Shown piece after piece: positions 12,370 through 22,704 of a DNA stretch of 63,854 bases. The stretch spans positions 1 through 63,854 of the forward strand of contig ML986800.1 in the NCBI GenBank assembly GCA_010094045.1, given 5' to 3'. The position numbers and the translations under genes are program-made. Numbering within the stretch: position 1 is the stretch's first letter; every line of letters begins with the position of its first letter. Source of the DNA: Lojkania enalia. Taxonomy: Eukaryota > Ascomycota > Dothideomycetes > Pleosporales. The notes under the pieces were generated by a model. That model did no database searches. It had not been told where the DNA came from and was given only the letters and a program-made list of their open reading frames with translations.

Positions 12370-12999
12370 CTAAATCTTGGCCCCTAATTCCGGTCCTGAC
12401 TGTCTAGCGCCTTGTTCTCCGTTAGGAACGAGTTCTGTACCGGCCTTGGGTACCATAACCTCCAAGATGCTGTCATCCATCCTTGCTTTAAGACCTTCTC
12501 GTCGAACTTGCGTAGGAAACTGAAATCGCTGCGTGAAGCGTTCTCTTTCCCCACCGACAGGCACCTGGTCAGATATCCGTCCTGTGCTGCCAGAAACGGG
12601 TCTCCATCCCGAGCTATCTTGTGGGTTGAAGCCTTCAATCTCTAAAGCCTGGTTATTGAGCCATCGGATAGAGACGTCGTTCTCATGGCACCCAGGAAGA
12701 TAGCTTTTCACAAAGTAGGCTGAGGGGCATTCGTCGATATTGAAATTTGGCGGCATTGTGTGGTGCGTACATGGAGTGCTGCTGACAGATGGAGGACCGT
12801 AGCTGCATTCGAACGGTCCCGGATGGCGATATTCGACATAAGGATGGCTGTAGCAAGATGATTCCCAGAGAGGTTGGCATATGTCGTGCTGATGGACGGA
12901 AGGGTGGTGGAAGTGATGAAATGGATAGTGGCACAATGGTCGCACTGCGCCGTGTCCGTGAGCAAATTTGTGGCAGGGCATGCTGACTAAAGTAATCAT
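12370..12999 (-). CDS. Small heat-shock protein (Hsp20/alpha-crystallin) with His/Cys-rich N-terminus
   Basis: A single exon of 209 residues. Residues about 87-190 fit the alpha-crystallin domain: a Y-F-V-K-S-Y-L-P-G strand, a V-S-I-R-W and L-E-I-E-G pair, then F-T-Q-R-F-Q-F-P and the C-terminal L-E-V-M-V-P-K strand. Small heat-shock proteins are ATP-independent holdases that bind unfolding proteins. The first about 85 residues are unusual, with about 14 His and 6 Cys including F-H-H-F-H-H, which could bind metal (inference). Start is the first Met; Met7 is an alternative. No introns, no signal peptide. No heat-shock element was recognised upstream. The reading frame is intact although the gene sits close to a RIP block. 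Confidence 0.7.
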   Translation of the reverse strand: MITLVSMPCHKFAHGHGAVRPLCHYPFHHFHHPSVHQHDICQPLWESSCYSHPYVEYRHPGPFECSYGPPSVSSTPCTHHTMPPNFNIDECPSAYFVKSYLPGCHENDVSIRWLNNQALEIEGFNPQDSSGWRPVSGSTGRISDQVPVGGERERFTQRFQFPTQVRREGLKARMDDSILEVMVPKAGTELVPNGEQGARQSGPELGAKI

Positions 13000-13104
13000 G
13001 AAAAATGCAGCCGGAATTGTCTTTGTCTATAGTGGCAAGTCCTATCGTGCTCAAATATATCCTAGAACAATCAGGGGCGCTGACATGAAGGAGCATCAGG
13101 TGAC

Positions 13105-13678
13105 ATGTCCCAAGTCTGCGTCATCACCATACTGACCACTAGTGTGCTCGGATATCTCGGCAATACAAGTATCCGCGGCGCGTCGCTTGATCACCGCATT
13201 CTATGGAAGAGGCTAGAAGACTCAGCTATGGACGCAATGGTGTATACAGTCACTCCACCAACCATTAAGGTACTCATCAGTTTTTAGTGATATAATCTCA
13301 ACATCATGTGATCTCAGATCGCAGTTGGCCATCAGGCGCATTTCAAGTCCGAAACAGCATTCATCTACCGATTATCATCTCGGCTTGGAAATTTCCACTG
13401 TCTTTGTCATATTAATTGCATCGTTTATAGGCGCATGGTTTCCACCTTTTGCGAACCGTGGTGATGGGGCGAGGAAACTGGGCATTTTGGTTACGCTCCA
13501 GCAATGCGCCTTCTGGACAATATCACTTCATCATGCTTGTACATTGGCGCGTTCGCCCACCATCCCGTTTTCTGATTATTCAACTCTAAAAGCAGGATAT
13601 GCGAGTCATCTAGATGTATTGGTGGAGGGTAATATGTCAAGTCTCATCAAAGTTCACTCATCCATCCTCTTGTCATGA
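13105..13678 (+). pseudogene. Possible ZIP-type metal transporter remnant
   Basis: Two short plus-strand frames. The second (13,325-13,678) contains a membrane-like segment, L-G-L-E-I-S-T-V-F-V-I-L-I-A-S-F-I-G-A-W, which resembles the first transmembrane helix and preceding motif of fungal ZIP zinc transporters, followed by an S-D-Y-S-T-L-K-A-G stretch. Later helices cannot be followed, the total length is far below the 350 or more residues of the family, and no His-rich loop is seen. If correct, it is a 5' relic. It could also be a chance match. Confidence 0.3.
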
Positions 13679-13792
13679 AGTTGAAAATGAGCGTTAGGGG
13701 CTCCCCCTTTCCGCATCTCTTGCGTCTGGGTACGAGGAAGCTCTCCGAACATTTGTGGAAGTCCTTGGAGCTATCTCCGAAAGGTCGGCTTC

Positions 13793-14020
13793 ATGAATTG
13801 TACAACTAGTACTACTAGAGATCAAGGCAGCAAGGGAAGGCATGGGTGCGACTTCGAATTCTCAGGATGCAGGTCCATGATCTCATATTCTGCCAACAAT
13901 GTAATATTTACTCTTGAGACAGGGAAATTCAATGTCGACTTGAGGGATCCGAACGGACAGCCGCCGCTTTGGCGAGCGGCAGAAGTCAAGTCGCTACAGC
14001 AGTACGTTAACCTCTCTTAA
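13793..14020 (+). pseudogene. Ankyrin-repeat fragment
   Basis: Residues encoded at about 13,917-13,985 read T-G-K-F-N-V-D-L-R-D-P-N-G-Q-P-P-L-W, close to the loop and first helix of an ankyrin repeat in fungal NACHT/ankyrin proteins. Only one repeat is present in a 75-codon frame, with no recognisable upstream domain. Treated as a relic. Confidence 0.4.
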
Positions 14021-14226
14021 TAACTCACATCTTATCTTAAACTCATATACATCCCTTCCAGTAACATTCTATAATATAAATTACGTTCCATCGCCTTGAA
14101 CTTGCCTACTAGTAGCTGCAGCCTTGTCGTTCTTAGTACCACTCTATTTCTTTTCGACCATGTCTAAAGAAATGGTTAGGATATACTTAGAAAATCTTTA
14201 TCTATAAAAAAAAACTTTCTAACGGG

Positions 14227-14850
14227 TTAATAAGAGCTAGGCGTTATGTTCTGTAGCATATCCATGTGCGCTGGATCGTTCATATCATAGACTTTAACTA
14301 TCTCGTACTTCCCGCTTGCCGTGTGAGCTTGTCTGGCCTCGAGAACGGCCGCAGCCAAGAGCATAGCCATTATCATAGCTTGTGCAATGACACGAGCCCG
14401 GATGAGCTTCTGCGCCGGAAAAAGATAATGCTCCCTTCTCATACGACTCAAAGAGATGGCCACTGTACTTAGCCAAGTTGTACCAAGGATTAGATACCTA
14501 TGCTCCAGGATCCAATACTGAGTTCTTTCTGATATATGCTCTTCCTTCCGCAATTCTTCGGCCACGCGTACTACTTCATCAGCATTGTCAATCTCCAAAT
14601 TTTCAAGCCTGTCGTAATAGTACGAAATGTATTCCGCGCCATGTCAAGCTCCTAAAAAGCCAGGATATATGGTTTCAAGGTCTTTGAAAGAGTAGAAGTC
14701 GCTTGAACAAAACGCTAGAAAGCGTTGATGTAGCAATGCCGCGGTTGCCGCTTTCCCTGAAAGACCTATGAGGGCTCCGATTGTGCTGTGACGATACAGC
14801 GCGCTGGAATATGCGTCCGCTTGCTTTTCGTAAGGACCTCCACGTTAGGC
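14227..14850 (-). pseudogene. HIG1-domain (Rcf2-like) gene with one in-frame stop
   Basis: Minus-strand frame, continuous from about 14,850 to the stop at 14,227 except for a single TGA at 14,646-14,644. The downstream 123 codons contain an HIG1-type region: a Y-L-I-L-G-T-T-W helix, then A-Q-K-L-I-R-A-R-V-I-A-Q-A and a second hydrophobic helix. The upstream part has the Rcf2-like G-A-L-I-G-L segment and R-F-L-A-F. Rcf2 proteins are inner mitochondrial membrane factors that associate with the respiratory III-IV supercomplex. The TGA could come from a CGA arginine codon by C-to-T change, or a short intron could remove it; neither can be settled here. Possibly a degenerate paralogue. Confidence 0.6.
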
Positions 14851-15034
14851 TGCCGGTGATATAGATTAGCTCTCAAGATTAACTTCAAAAATTTGGTCAA
14901 CTATAGCATTTAGAGACGCGAAGTCCTAGTTTATACTTACTATTTTCTAACCGTACTTCGGTGTAGAGATGAGCAGCTAAGCAGGTTAATAGCAGTGTCT
15001 GTCCATGGTCTTGTTTAAAGTGGTTAAGCTCTGT
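14851..15034. other. Intergenic, nothing recognised
   Basis: Normal to slightly AT-rich sequence between the HIG1-like relic and the pogo-like element. No frame or repeat could be supported. Confidence 0.4.
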
Positions 15035-16900
15035 CACATGTTTCTACTATCCTATTATAGTTGGTCTGTTTTCAGGCCTATATAGTCTCGCCATCGCCAG
15101 CTTCTGCCGAGGCTGGCACTTACCCTCCTTCAATACATCAATATTTGCCTCAGCAATTGATGATCCCTGATATGCGCCAAGCTCGGCTATATAGTTCCTG
15201 TGCACACAGTGTTCTTGCGCACCCGCACCAACACGCGTATCCACCAAATAAACGTGATTTCTCTCCACACCAGCTATTTACTATGGATACTCGCGAACAG
15301 GCAATTCAGCTAGCTATCAGCGATTATTATGCAGATCTCTATCCTAGTAAACGAGCTGCGGCGAAGGCCTACAACATCCCAGAATTGACCCTACGAAATC
15401 ACCTGAATAGCGCGATAAATAGCGCGACCGGCCATCAACACTAGCAGCAGCTCACCTCTAAGTAAGAAGAATCCTTGATTGAATGGATGCTAGAAGAAGA
15501 AGCCCGCGCCTGCCCCCCTTCACACGCTTAAGCCCCCGAAATAGCTAATCGAATCTTACAAATGAATGGCGATTAAAAACCGATCGGTAAGCTCTAGCTA
15601 TTATACTTTATTAAGCAGAATTCGCGTATAGCCTTTATAGTAGGTAAGAAGATTGAGGCTTCTAGAGCTACTACAGCTACGCCTGAGCAGCTGCGCGCCT
15701 TTATAGAGCTCTATAAGTGTACGCGATAGGGACTAGGCGTACGGCTAGAAGATACCTATAATATAGATAAGACTAGTATCGCACTCAGCGTATATACAAA
15801 TATCCTAGTCCTTACTAGCTTATCGAAAAAGAAGGCTTATATTAAATCTCTAGAGGATCGTAAGTAGGTATTAATAATTAAGTATGTATCCGCTGTAGGT
15901 AAGTGATTACAGCACCTAGTTATCTTTAAAGGCAAGAGCCTATAATCTGCCTAGTTTACGGCCAACTTAGTACTAGATTAGCTATATACTACTTTAGAGA
16001 ATAGCTGGACGTCGTATATAATTAGTACTGAGTAGCTATAGCGTATTTTCATACCTTAAACTGCTGTCGCTGGCTCGTAGTACCGCCTATTACTAGTAGA
16101 TAGCTACGGTAGCTATATTAATATCGAGTTCTAATGGCTTTGTAAACAGAATCGAATCGAGCTCTTATATCTACCTGCGTATTCCTTATATATTCTACAA
16201 CCTTTAGATTTAGCACCTTTCTCGGTTATTAAGTTAAATTATCAATAGTAGATTTAAGCCTTAGCAGCACTTAATGATATAGTACCTCTAAAGAAAGAAC
16301 GTTTTATATAGTACTATAACTACGCTAGAGATAAAGGCCTTACTAAGTATACTATTCAGGTTAGCTAGTAAGCAACAGGCCTCTACCTACTGAATATCAA
16401 CCTGATAATCCAATCCTCACAGGTTTAAGGCTAGCCCAGCCAGTCTAGCCGGCTTATAACACCCCTACAGCCTATATTAGCTATTAATACCCTTTATAAT
16501 ACGCCTCAGAGCGCTCAAGACCTCTACTATATACAGCAGCAGCTTTAGGAATCTGAAAATATTACTTACACAACTTAGCTAGTCTTCTATAAAGCTGGTA
16601 AGGCTATATAAGCTATAAATGCCAGGGCAGCATTAATAGAAGCAGAAAACGTACGCCTTAAGCGCCTACTAGAGGCTGCTGGCCCTTCAAGGCCGCGTAA
16701 AAGGGTTTAAATAGACCCATAGGAGAGGTTTACAAATATCGAGAATATAAAGAAGGCTCGGGGCCAATCAGATGCTGAGCAGGCCCGTAGAAGGGCAATT
16801 CCTATAGAGGAGGCCGCTACCGAGGCGGCAGCAGCTACTGTCGCTGCAACTCTCGAATCTATATATAATCAATAGAAATTATCTATGTAACTTACTTCAT
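15035..16900 (+). mobile_element. Fot1/pogo-type transposon (second family), 3' end not found
   Basis: The 5' end begins at about 15,035 with cacatgtttctactatccta and its first 145 bp recur at 23,115-23,250 (reverse) and 27,165-27,311, so it is a repeated terminus. A transposase pseudogene follows from 15,281. I could not find the inverse of the terminus downstream of 16,900, so the 3' end is missing or too diverged. RIP-type stops are present but far fewer than in the AT-rich blocks. Confidence 0.65.
15281..16880 (+). pseudogene. Fot1/pogo-family DDE transposase pseudogene
   Basis: It opens with an intact 53-codon start encoding a pipsqueak-type helix-turn-helix (S-K-R-A-A-A-K-A-Y-N-I-P), then reads on through TAG/TAA/TGA stops in one frame. 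CENP-B-like and DDE regions follow: first catalytic Asp in Y-N-I-D-K-T near 15,760-15,780, second in L-L-L-V-D near 16,095-16,110, and P-L-D-L-A-P-F-S near 16,205-16,230. The C-terminal part ends in a charged, Ala-rich helix to about 16,880. This is a type of transposase of about 530 residues. Stops are consistent with CAG/CAA to TAG/TAA and TGG to TAG. Not functional. Confidence 0.8.
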
Positions 16901-17329
16901 TATATGGTATTTTGGTAGGGTGGCTAGTTTCGGGCGACTGCGCAGGAACCCTATGTACGCAGGAACTATATAGCCGAGCTTAATAAAATGATGGTTGCGT
17001 ATTACTATGAAGTAGGGCCATTTATTTCGGCATCATACGATTAGACATTTGAAAAATACTGAATTAACATGAGTTCCCTGCAAGGATCCCCCAGTTAATT
17101 TTTGTTCTCGACTCCTGCAAAGTCCTATTATTTGCATAACCTGACACTCCTGCAGTCCTAAATCATGCCACTCGCTTCCTGCGGGTCATACCTGATTACT
17201 AAGAGCATATTGCGTACTGCAGCCATCTGTCCTTGCTCATTCATAAAGGAGCGATGGTCATTTTATGATAACATCTCAAGGAAGACGCTGTGAAGATTAT
17301 TTATCGTCATTATCACATCATTATTAGTT
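16901..17329. other. Intergenic, nothing recognised
   Basis: Normal composition; no supported frame, no terminal repeat matching the transposon to the left. Confidence 0.4.
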
Positions 17330-18457
17330 ATGGAAAATTCTCTTGGGCAGCTCAAACTCACAGGGACTGTGAATGCCCTATGTCCCTACATCTTGCACTA
17401 TTGGTGTCCAAAAAATCTAACGCTGCATCATAACTATATAAAATTTGCTACGACATTACCGAATTTAAATTGTTCGACAAGAATAGACAACATAGCGCAG
17501 CTAGAAGTTCAGCTTTTATCCTTGTTGCAGCCAGCAGGCCTAAATACGCTAAGCTCCCTGTTGTTGCGGCAGAGTACTGAATCCACCATGGAAATTGCCT
17601 GAACGAGAAGGTATATTTCTCTTACGACTGCGTGTTTGTCTAGTCTGGCAAGGAGGTCACGAAAATAGTGCCAGGAAATGTATCCGTTGAGTTGGATGCA
17701 ACGCTTTCCTTTGACTCGAATGCGTCAATTGGCAAAGACTCTCAAATTATCAAAGTGAACTTTGTGAAGGACTACAAAAGCAATAATATATACGGTAAGC
17801 AGTATAAGGACCAAGGCGTACCCAAAGACCACATCTTGGTTAAGATAGCAACGAGCTGGGAGAGACTTCAGGAAACTCGAATACTTGAAGAAAATCACAG
17901 AATTCGCTATAACATGACGCCACTCTTCTCATTAACCCAGGCTATTGTTCCTCTGCCGCGGCCGGCACATCTGAAGTCTCTCCATTCGTTGGGCGTATCC
18001 TTGGCCGGTATAAAGATATGACAGAGTACTCTACTGCAGATGATCCGGGCGTTAGATATGTTCAAGGCATCTAACAATACTACAATCATCATGGATGTAG
18101 ACCGTTGCTATGGGCGCCTCGTTCCGGAGTTTGAGCGAGATTGCTAAATTAGCTGGATACGATTACCTAACTATTGGGGTACGTATTATATTGATATTTC
18201 CGCTCTATAAATGTTGGCATCTTTCTAATTTCATAGATAAAATTCGTCGAGCGGAGTTTCCGCGCAAGCTATTTGCACCTCAAGTAGAATCGCTTGACAT
18301 TCCGAAAAAGAGTTATCTGCATAACAAGTCAGAGATTCGTTTTACCCTCAATGAATATGTAATAGCGTCAGAATATCTGCGCGCTAGAATTTCTCGCTCC
18401 GTGGCGGACGCTAATTCGTTGGAACATGTGCTCCCTGAAAAGATGACAGCATCTTGA
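17330..18457 (+). pseudogene. Decayed gene of unknown function
   Basis: Three successive plus-strand frames (17,330-17,602, 17,668-18,021, 18,110-18,457) in normal-composition DNA look like remnants of one gene broken by frameshifts and stops. The middle frame (117 codons) is the most protein-like. A short segment near 18,090-18,140 reads M-D-V-D-R-C-Y-G-R-L-V-P-E-F-E-R. I do not recognise the family. An intron-rich intact gene is a less likely alternative, because the joints lack clear GT..AG pairs. Confidence 0.3.
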
Positions 18458-18996
18458 GGTAACGACGCTCATATCTATTAACTCCTACTAATTACTTCAC
18501 GTACCAATGTTGGCCTTTAAATAATTTGTAAATCTAGGTATCTACAGACATGCATACTGAAAATTTTTATGTACCTTGGTGATGGATATTTGTCAGAGCT
18601 AGCTGGCTCTGATGAGGGTTGGAAAAACTGCGTCTATTGACTAGAAATGCGAGACATGCTACATATATATCCCTGGACCTGCTAAGGGGCTAACTGTAAA
18701 TAGCTTAGCCGTAACAATATTCAAATGGACTGCGATCAATCCATAGAACTATTAGCCCATTAAGTAGTTAATAAGAACCTGAGGAGAGTATATCAAATTT
18801 TTCAAAGGATCAGATGGTTATACTATGAAACAGGCTGTATCTGTGTCGCATAACTCTCGCTTATCTGCTCTAACAAGAAACGAGAGTTCTTATCATTACA
18901 TATTTGGCGGATTAACAGATTGTAATTCAGAGCTTTCCGCAGTTTCCAGTCTGTATACCCAAATCTGTGCCACTCTCTCAAAGCCGCTTGCTTGCA
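18458..18996. other. Intergenic, nothing recognised
   Basis: No frame, repeat or RNA gene that I can support; short plus-strand frames near 18,825 overlap the antisense of the His-rich gene. Confidence 0.4.
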
Positions 18997-19212
18997 CTAG
19001 CCCTGACGCTGTCCGTGATGTTCGTGTTCGTGATGCTCGTGCTCTTCGTGATGCGCTCCGGCCGCATGGTGACAATGATTGGGATGCCCAGAATGATGGC
19101 CTTCCCCTCCGTGACATTTGTGATCGCGAGATTCTTCTTGTGACTTCTGCTCGACGGGTCCCGTCTTATCGACCACCTTCTCGGTCGAAACTTGTTGTAG
19201 TGGCTCTTCCAT
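18997..19212 (-). CDS. Small histidine-rich protein
   Basis: 71 codons from the Met at 19,212; an in-frame Met 17 codons upstream (19,263) would give 88 residues. The N-terminal third is acidic and mixed. The last about 43 residues carry about 16 His in H-H and E-H pairs plus two Cys (K-C-H-G-G, N-H-C-H-H). Such tails bind Zn, Ni or Cu in metal chaperones, storage peptides and ends of metal transporters; that this protein does so is inference. No signal peptide or membrane helix. No homologue is recognised by eye, and the frame is short enough that expression must be shown. Confidence 0.45.
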   Translation of the reverse strand: MEEPLQQVSTEKVVDKTGPVEQKSQEESRDHKCHGGEGHHSGHPNHCHHAAGAHHEEHEHHEHEHHGQRQG

Positions 19213-19263
19213 AAGTTCTAAATGGGCTTCAGCCAAGAATAAGCGTAGGCAATAATAAGGCAT

Positions 19264-20511
19264 ACTTATACTATACCGTATAACCCGAAAGTGTAGTTAA
19301 GATGTTGCAATCTTGCGGAACTCAGCCTAACGGCGTACGAAGATATAGTTTAGAAAGGAGAGGAATGCAAATGACTTGGATTGACGCAGAAATAAGAGGC
19401 AGAATGGTGGCGTGTTGCCCCTAATGATCATAAGACATGATCGAGATTCAATACGCAATACAATATCATTCCATCTCCTGACCCTCAAAAATGCCCTTCG
19501 TTGCAGGGATGCTTGCAACAGATTACTATAGACAGGAAGTTCGCTCAGCCGGTAGGCATTCTGAGGAGCGGAATGTGTCTAGAGCTATGTAGAAAGAAGG
19601 TCTGAGGTATTGAGGATGCTATAAGACTGAGATCGGCCCCATTAGCCCCACCGTGGCCCTATTTGGCGGCTCGTGTTTTGGGTGCACCCCACTCCGCCGA
19701 TGCTTAAAAATAAATCTAAGCACCACACAGATTGCTATTAGCCTTTCCATCTTCGATGTCTAAACTTTTGCATTGTCGTATCCGAAATCACGGATCCTAG
19801 CGGCCTTCTTGCGAACTCACGCTTTTACTCGCAAAACGGTTCGAACCACTCTTAGCATTGGTTGCTTACTCTTCGTCCTTGCTCTGGATCTAGTGGCTGT
19901 GTCTATAAGCCTACTTGTATTCCGGCGAGAGCATGTTAAGTTTCGGTTCGATAGCTTTTGAGGCATACATGGGAACATCTCAGACCTCTTGCGTTGCCCT
20001 TAGTCCGGCTCCTCATTATTGCAGCATTCTTGACCCTTCCGCCTGTCCTTGCGGCATGCATTGAAGCGGTTGGGTGGGTTGCTGTCGTATTTACGTCTAA
20101 AGTAGCCACGTTTAACCCCGATATCACCCATAGTTTAGTGGGTATAAGTGCGCTGCCTCTTCTTAAATAAAAGTAATAATTAAGGAATGTAGGTGGCTTT
20201 TAGCGGTAGAGTAGGGACGGAATCATCACCAGCTCGGGTCATATTGTGACCGGAAACGGCAGTTAGGGTGGTATGTAAATTTTGTGCCTGTGTATGTGGG
20301 CTATTGTTCATTTTTTGGGAGTATTTTTTTTAGGGTGAGGTATTGGGATTAAGGCAGTAGTTCTCTTGGAGTGTAGTTCGAGAGCATTGTTCATGCGCGG
20401 CGTCTAGATAGTGGACAGTCGTTGTTCGGAATTCGGGCAGACACTATACTCGTTTGGGATTAAACTTATTAAACCGCAAGGCTCGTACTTTGGTTGCAAC
20501 GGCCGTTAACA
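19264..20511. other. Long region without a supported gene
   Basis: Several 60-70 codon frames occur on both strands (for example 19,773-19,961 plus, 19,936-20,127 minus, 19,958-20,170 plus) and overlap one another. None has a recognisable domain. 19,958-20,170 has a hydrophobic stretch but no consistent gene structure. Confidence 0.35.
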
Positions 20512-20725
20512 TTTCTTGTGGTGAGAGGCGAATCTTGTCTCAGGGAGGGAGATGAGGAGCTGAACTGGTTGATTGAAGATGGCCAGCGGGCCATATTTAT
20601 GTACATGAAAAAGGGGTATATCAGCTGATATCCAGCGTGATATCCGGCGTGATATCGACCGTGATATCGTACGTCGATATCTGATACAGCTCGGCAGACT
20701 AGCCGAAAATCCCCATGACATTTCT
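20512..20725 (-). mobile_element. Solo copia LTR, nearly unmutated, with 5-bp target duplication
   Basis: The LTR is 20,517-20,720 (204 bp), reading TGTCATGGGG..CACCACA on the minus strand, with the duplication tttct at 20,512-20,516 and 20,721-20,725. It aligns over its whole length with the RIP-mutated LTR at 10,901-11,103. CpA and TpG are retained. It arose by LTR-LTR recombination of a full element (established mechanism). Confidence 0.9.
20627..20681. repeat. Phased GATATC repeats in the copia LTR
   Basis: GATATC begins at 20,627, 20,639, 20,651, 20,663 and 20,676, a 12-12-12-13 bp phase. Each hexamer is a perfect palindrome, so this looks like an array of factor-binding sites in the LTR promoter (function inferred). 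Confidence 0.85.
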
Positions 20726-22528
20726 AGTAAGTGAAGAAGAATCCTGCAGCCGCGGAAATCCCGGGACAGTATTTGCGTAGCTGCTAGAGTCTATCAAACG
20801 CAATGAAGAGGCCATCCTGCTTGTCACCAGACTGATAAAAGCTCCTAACAAGAACTACACGGATTGACGCTCCTATTAATAGGGACTATGGCTGAAAGTT
20901 GCGCGGAAAGCGCATTGCTCTCATACGTAGGCCAGTCCACTAAGCGGATGAGATCTGGAAACATTGACAACCTGCGCGTGCGTGATCTCTTATACACGAT
21001 GTATGCACGATGGACAGGTAATAAGCAAAGACGATAAAATTTTACTATCAGGTTCATCGGTACTTAACATACCCCTACCATTGCTCGCTTTTAGTGACTA
21101 TCGGCATTGTAGCGAATGTGGCCGTGCCTCATCCCTCCCGCTACAACGCTACGCTTGGATATCGCCGTCCTTCAGTCTTAAGGAAAGTGAACGGGAATAT
21201 CTCGATAACACCAGCAGGGAGGACAGCCAATCCGTTCTGGCTGTACCATTGCTGAGATATACTGAAGTCGATAGAAGTGTGGGAAGAAAACGATTAACGT
21301 AAAAGCTGAGCCGCATGTAGGGGGAAACCAGGCTAAACGACAAGACTTGGCACAACCTGTGCACATGATCTTGTGAGGTCGGCAGGTTAGTCAGATGACC
21401 TGCAGCCTCCGGACCGGACAAACTAATGAACAGGACAACCAGGGTGTTACTGCGGTAGTCGCCAACAGCTCCACTGCCGTAAATGAAGCTAGCACATGAT
21501 TGTTCTGAAAGAGTAGGGAAGTAGATCAGAGAGGTGTTGGAAACAGCAGGGAGGATGTACTCAAGTTGACTACGAGGAACTTGGAAATGAGGGAGCCGTA
21601 AGGTCATTAGCAGAATAACAGCCAGCATTTCTATAGCTCTAAGCTCAGCGCTAACGTTTAAGGGCTTATTTTAGTAGTTCACAGCCCAATATGCGAAATC
21701 TAAGACATAATAACATTATCGTAGAGATTATGGCAAAAGTGAAGCCTGTTGGAGGGTGGATATCGAGTTGATAGACCTCACAAACATCGGCGTTTGTAGA
21801 CTAGTCCCGATTAGGACTAGCTCTATTTAGATAGTTCTTCTTGAGAGCGCGCTCCACCAAGCAAGCAACAATATATGCTTCCTCCCACTCTGTCTACCAT
21901 AGCTCAACAAAGCCCATACATTACAGCTATACAATTACAATTAATAGGACAGACTAACGGCAAACCATACAGAACGGTCTACTGAACATAATAGAGTCTC
22001 GGATTAAATGAGAGCAGGAAGGGGGAGCTATATAGTTTAATAGGGTACGAGTAAAGTTTGCAGGATAATAGATAGCAGGCGAATATGGACGTTAGGCCTC
22101 TCAAAGTCTAGATAAGGTAATATCTAGCAAAGTGGGCATGGTAAAGGAAGCGTCAATAATACATCGACGGGATGGATACAAGGCTATTTTTGGACTGGTA
22201 TAGTTATTACGAATTTTAGAATCTAGGAGGTAATATAAGTATAGGGCGGTGCGGAAGCTAGCCAATAATAGCTGGCGAGGTTGAAGGTTTAGACTTGGTA
22301 CTTTAGGTGCAAGTGACTCCAAAAGCCGCAACAGAAACCCTTTAAAAAGGTATTAGAAGTCCCTAGGTATAGAGTTCCTGTCTCAATTTTGAGATGGATA
22401 TGGGCTCTTGAAGCCGAGGTAGAGCAGACGCCGGATCATTATTACCCTTTTGTTAGTTTCTTCTACAGCGATAGCATAACCCTCCAGTGAAAAATAGAGG
22501 TGGAGTTACTGAAAGTCACATTCGATTT
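20726..22528. other. Long region without a supported gene
   Basis: Contains overlapping frames on both strands (20,964-21,302 plus, 21,149-21,628 minus, 22,101-22,331 minus). The 159-codon minus frame is Leu/Ser-rich but has no domain and directly opposes another frame. No repeat family was recognised. Confidence 0.35.
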
Positions 22529-22704
22529 TGTAAGTAGGAGGGGGTGGAGACCGTATAGGGTGGTATAGATGGATGTATTGACGGTGTGCTGTGGTTTCCC
22601 CTTGACCTCTCGGTCAAGGTACGGCGGGGGAATATATAGTACATGAGACTACTTAGTCAAGGGCTGCATAGCTGATCAGGCACGTGACCTGAGCTTACAG
22701 ATTT
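22524..22704 (+). mobile_element. Solo LTR, 171 bp, short LTR family
   Basis: TGTAAG..CTTACA ends at 22,529-22,699, with a perfect 5-bp duplication gattt on both sides (22,524-22,528 and 22,700-22,704). Contains the palindrome ccttgacctctcggtcaagg. A second copy lies reversed at 23,940-24,100. No internal retroelement sequence is present. Confidence 0.85.

Noticed and set aside
12370..19263. A complete metal-homeostasis gene cluster
   Set aside because: Only the Hsp20-like gene is well supported; the ZIP-like piece is fragmentary and the His-rich peptide unproven, so a cluster is not claimed.
19830..19860. tRNA T-arm-like ggttcgaacc
   Set aside because: No matching acceptor, D-arm or anticodon arm around it.
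21149..21628. 159-codon minus frame, Leu/Ser-rich
   Set aside because: No domain, opposed by another frame, no intron or promoter signs; looks like chance openness.
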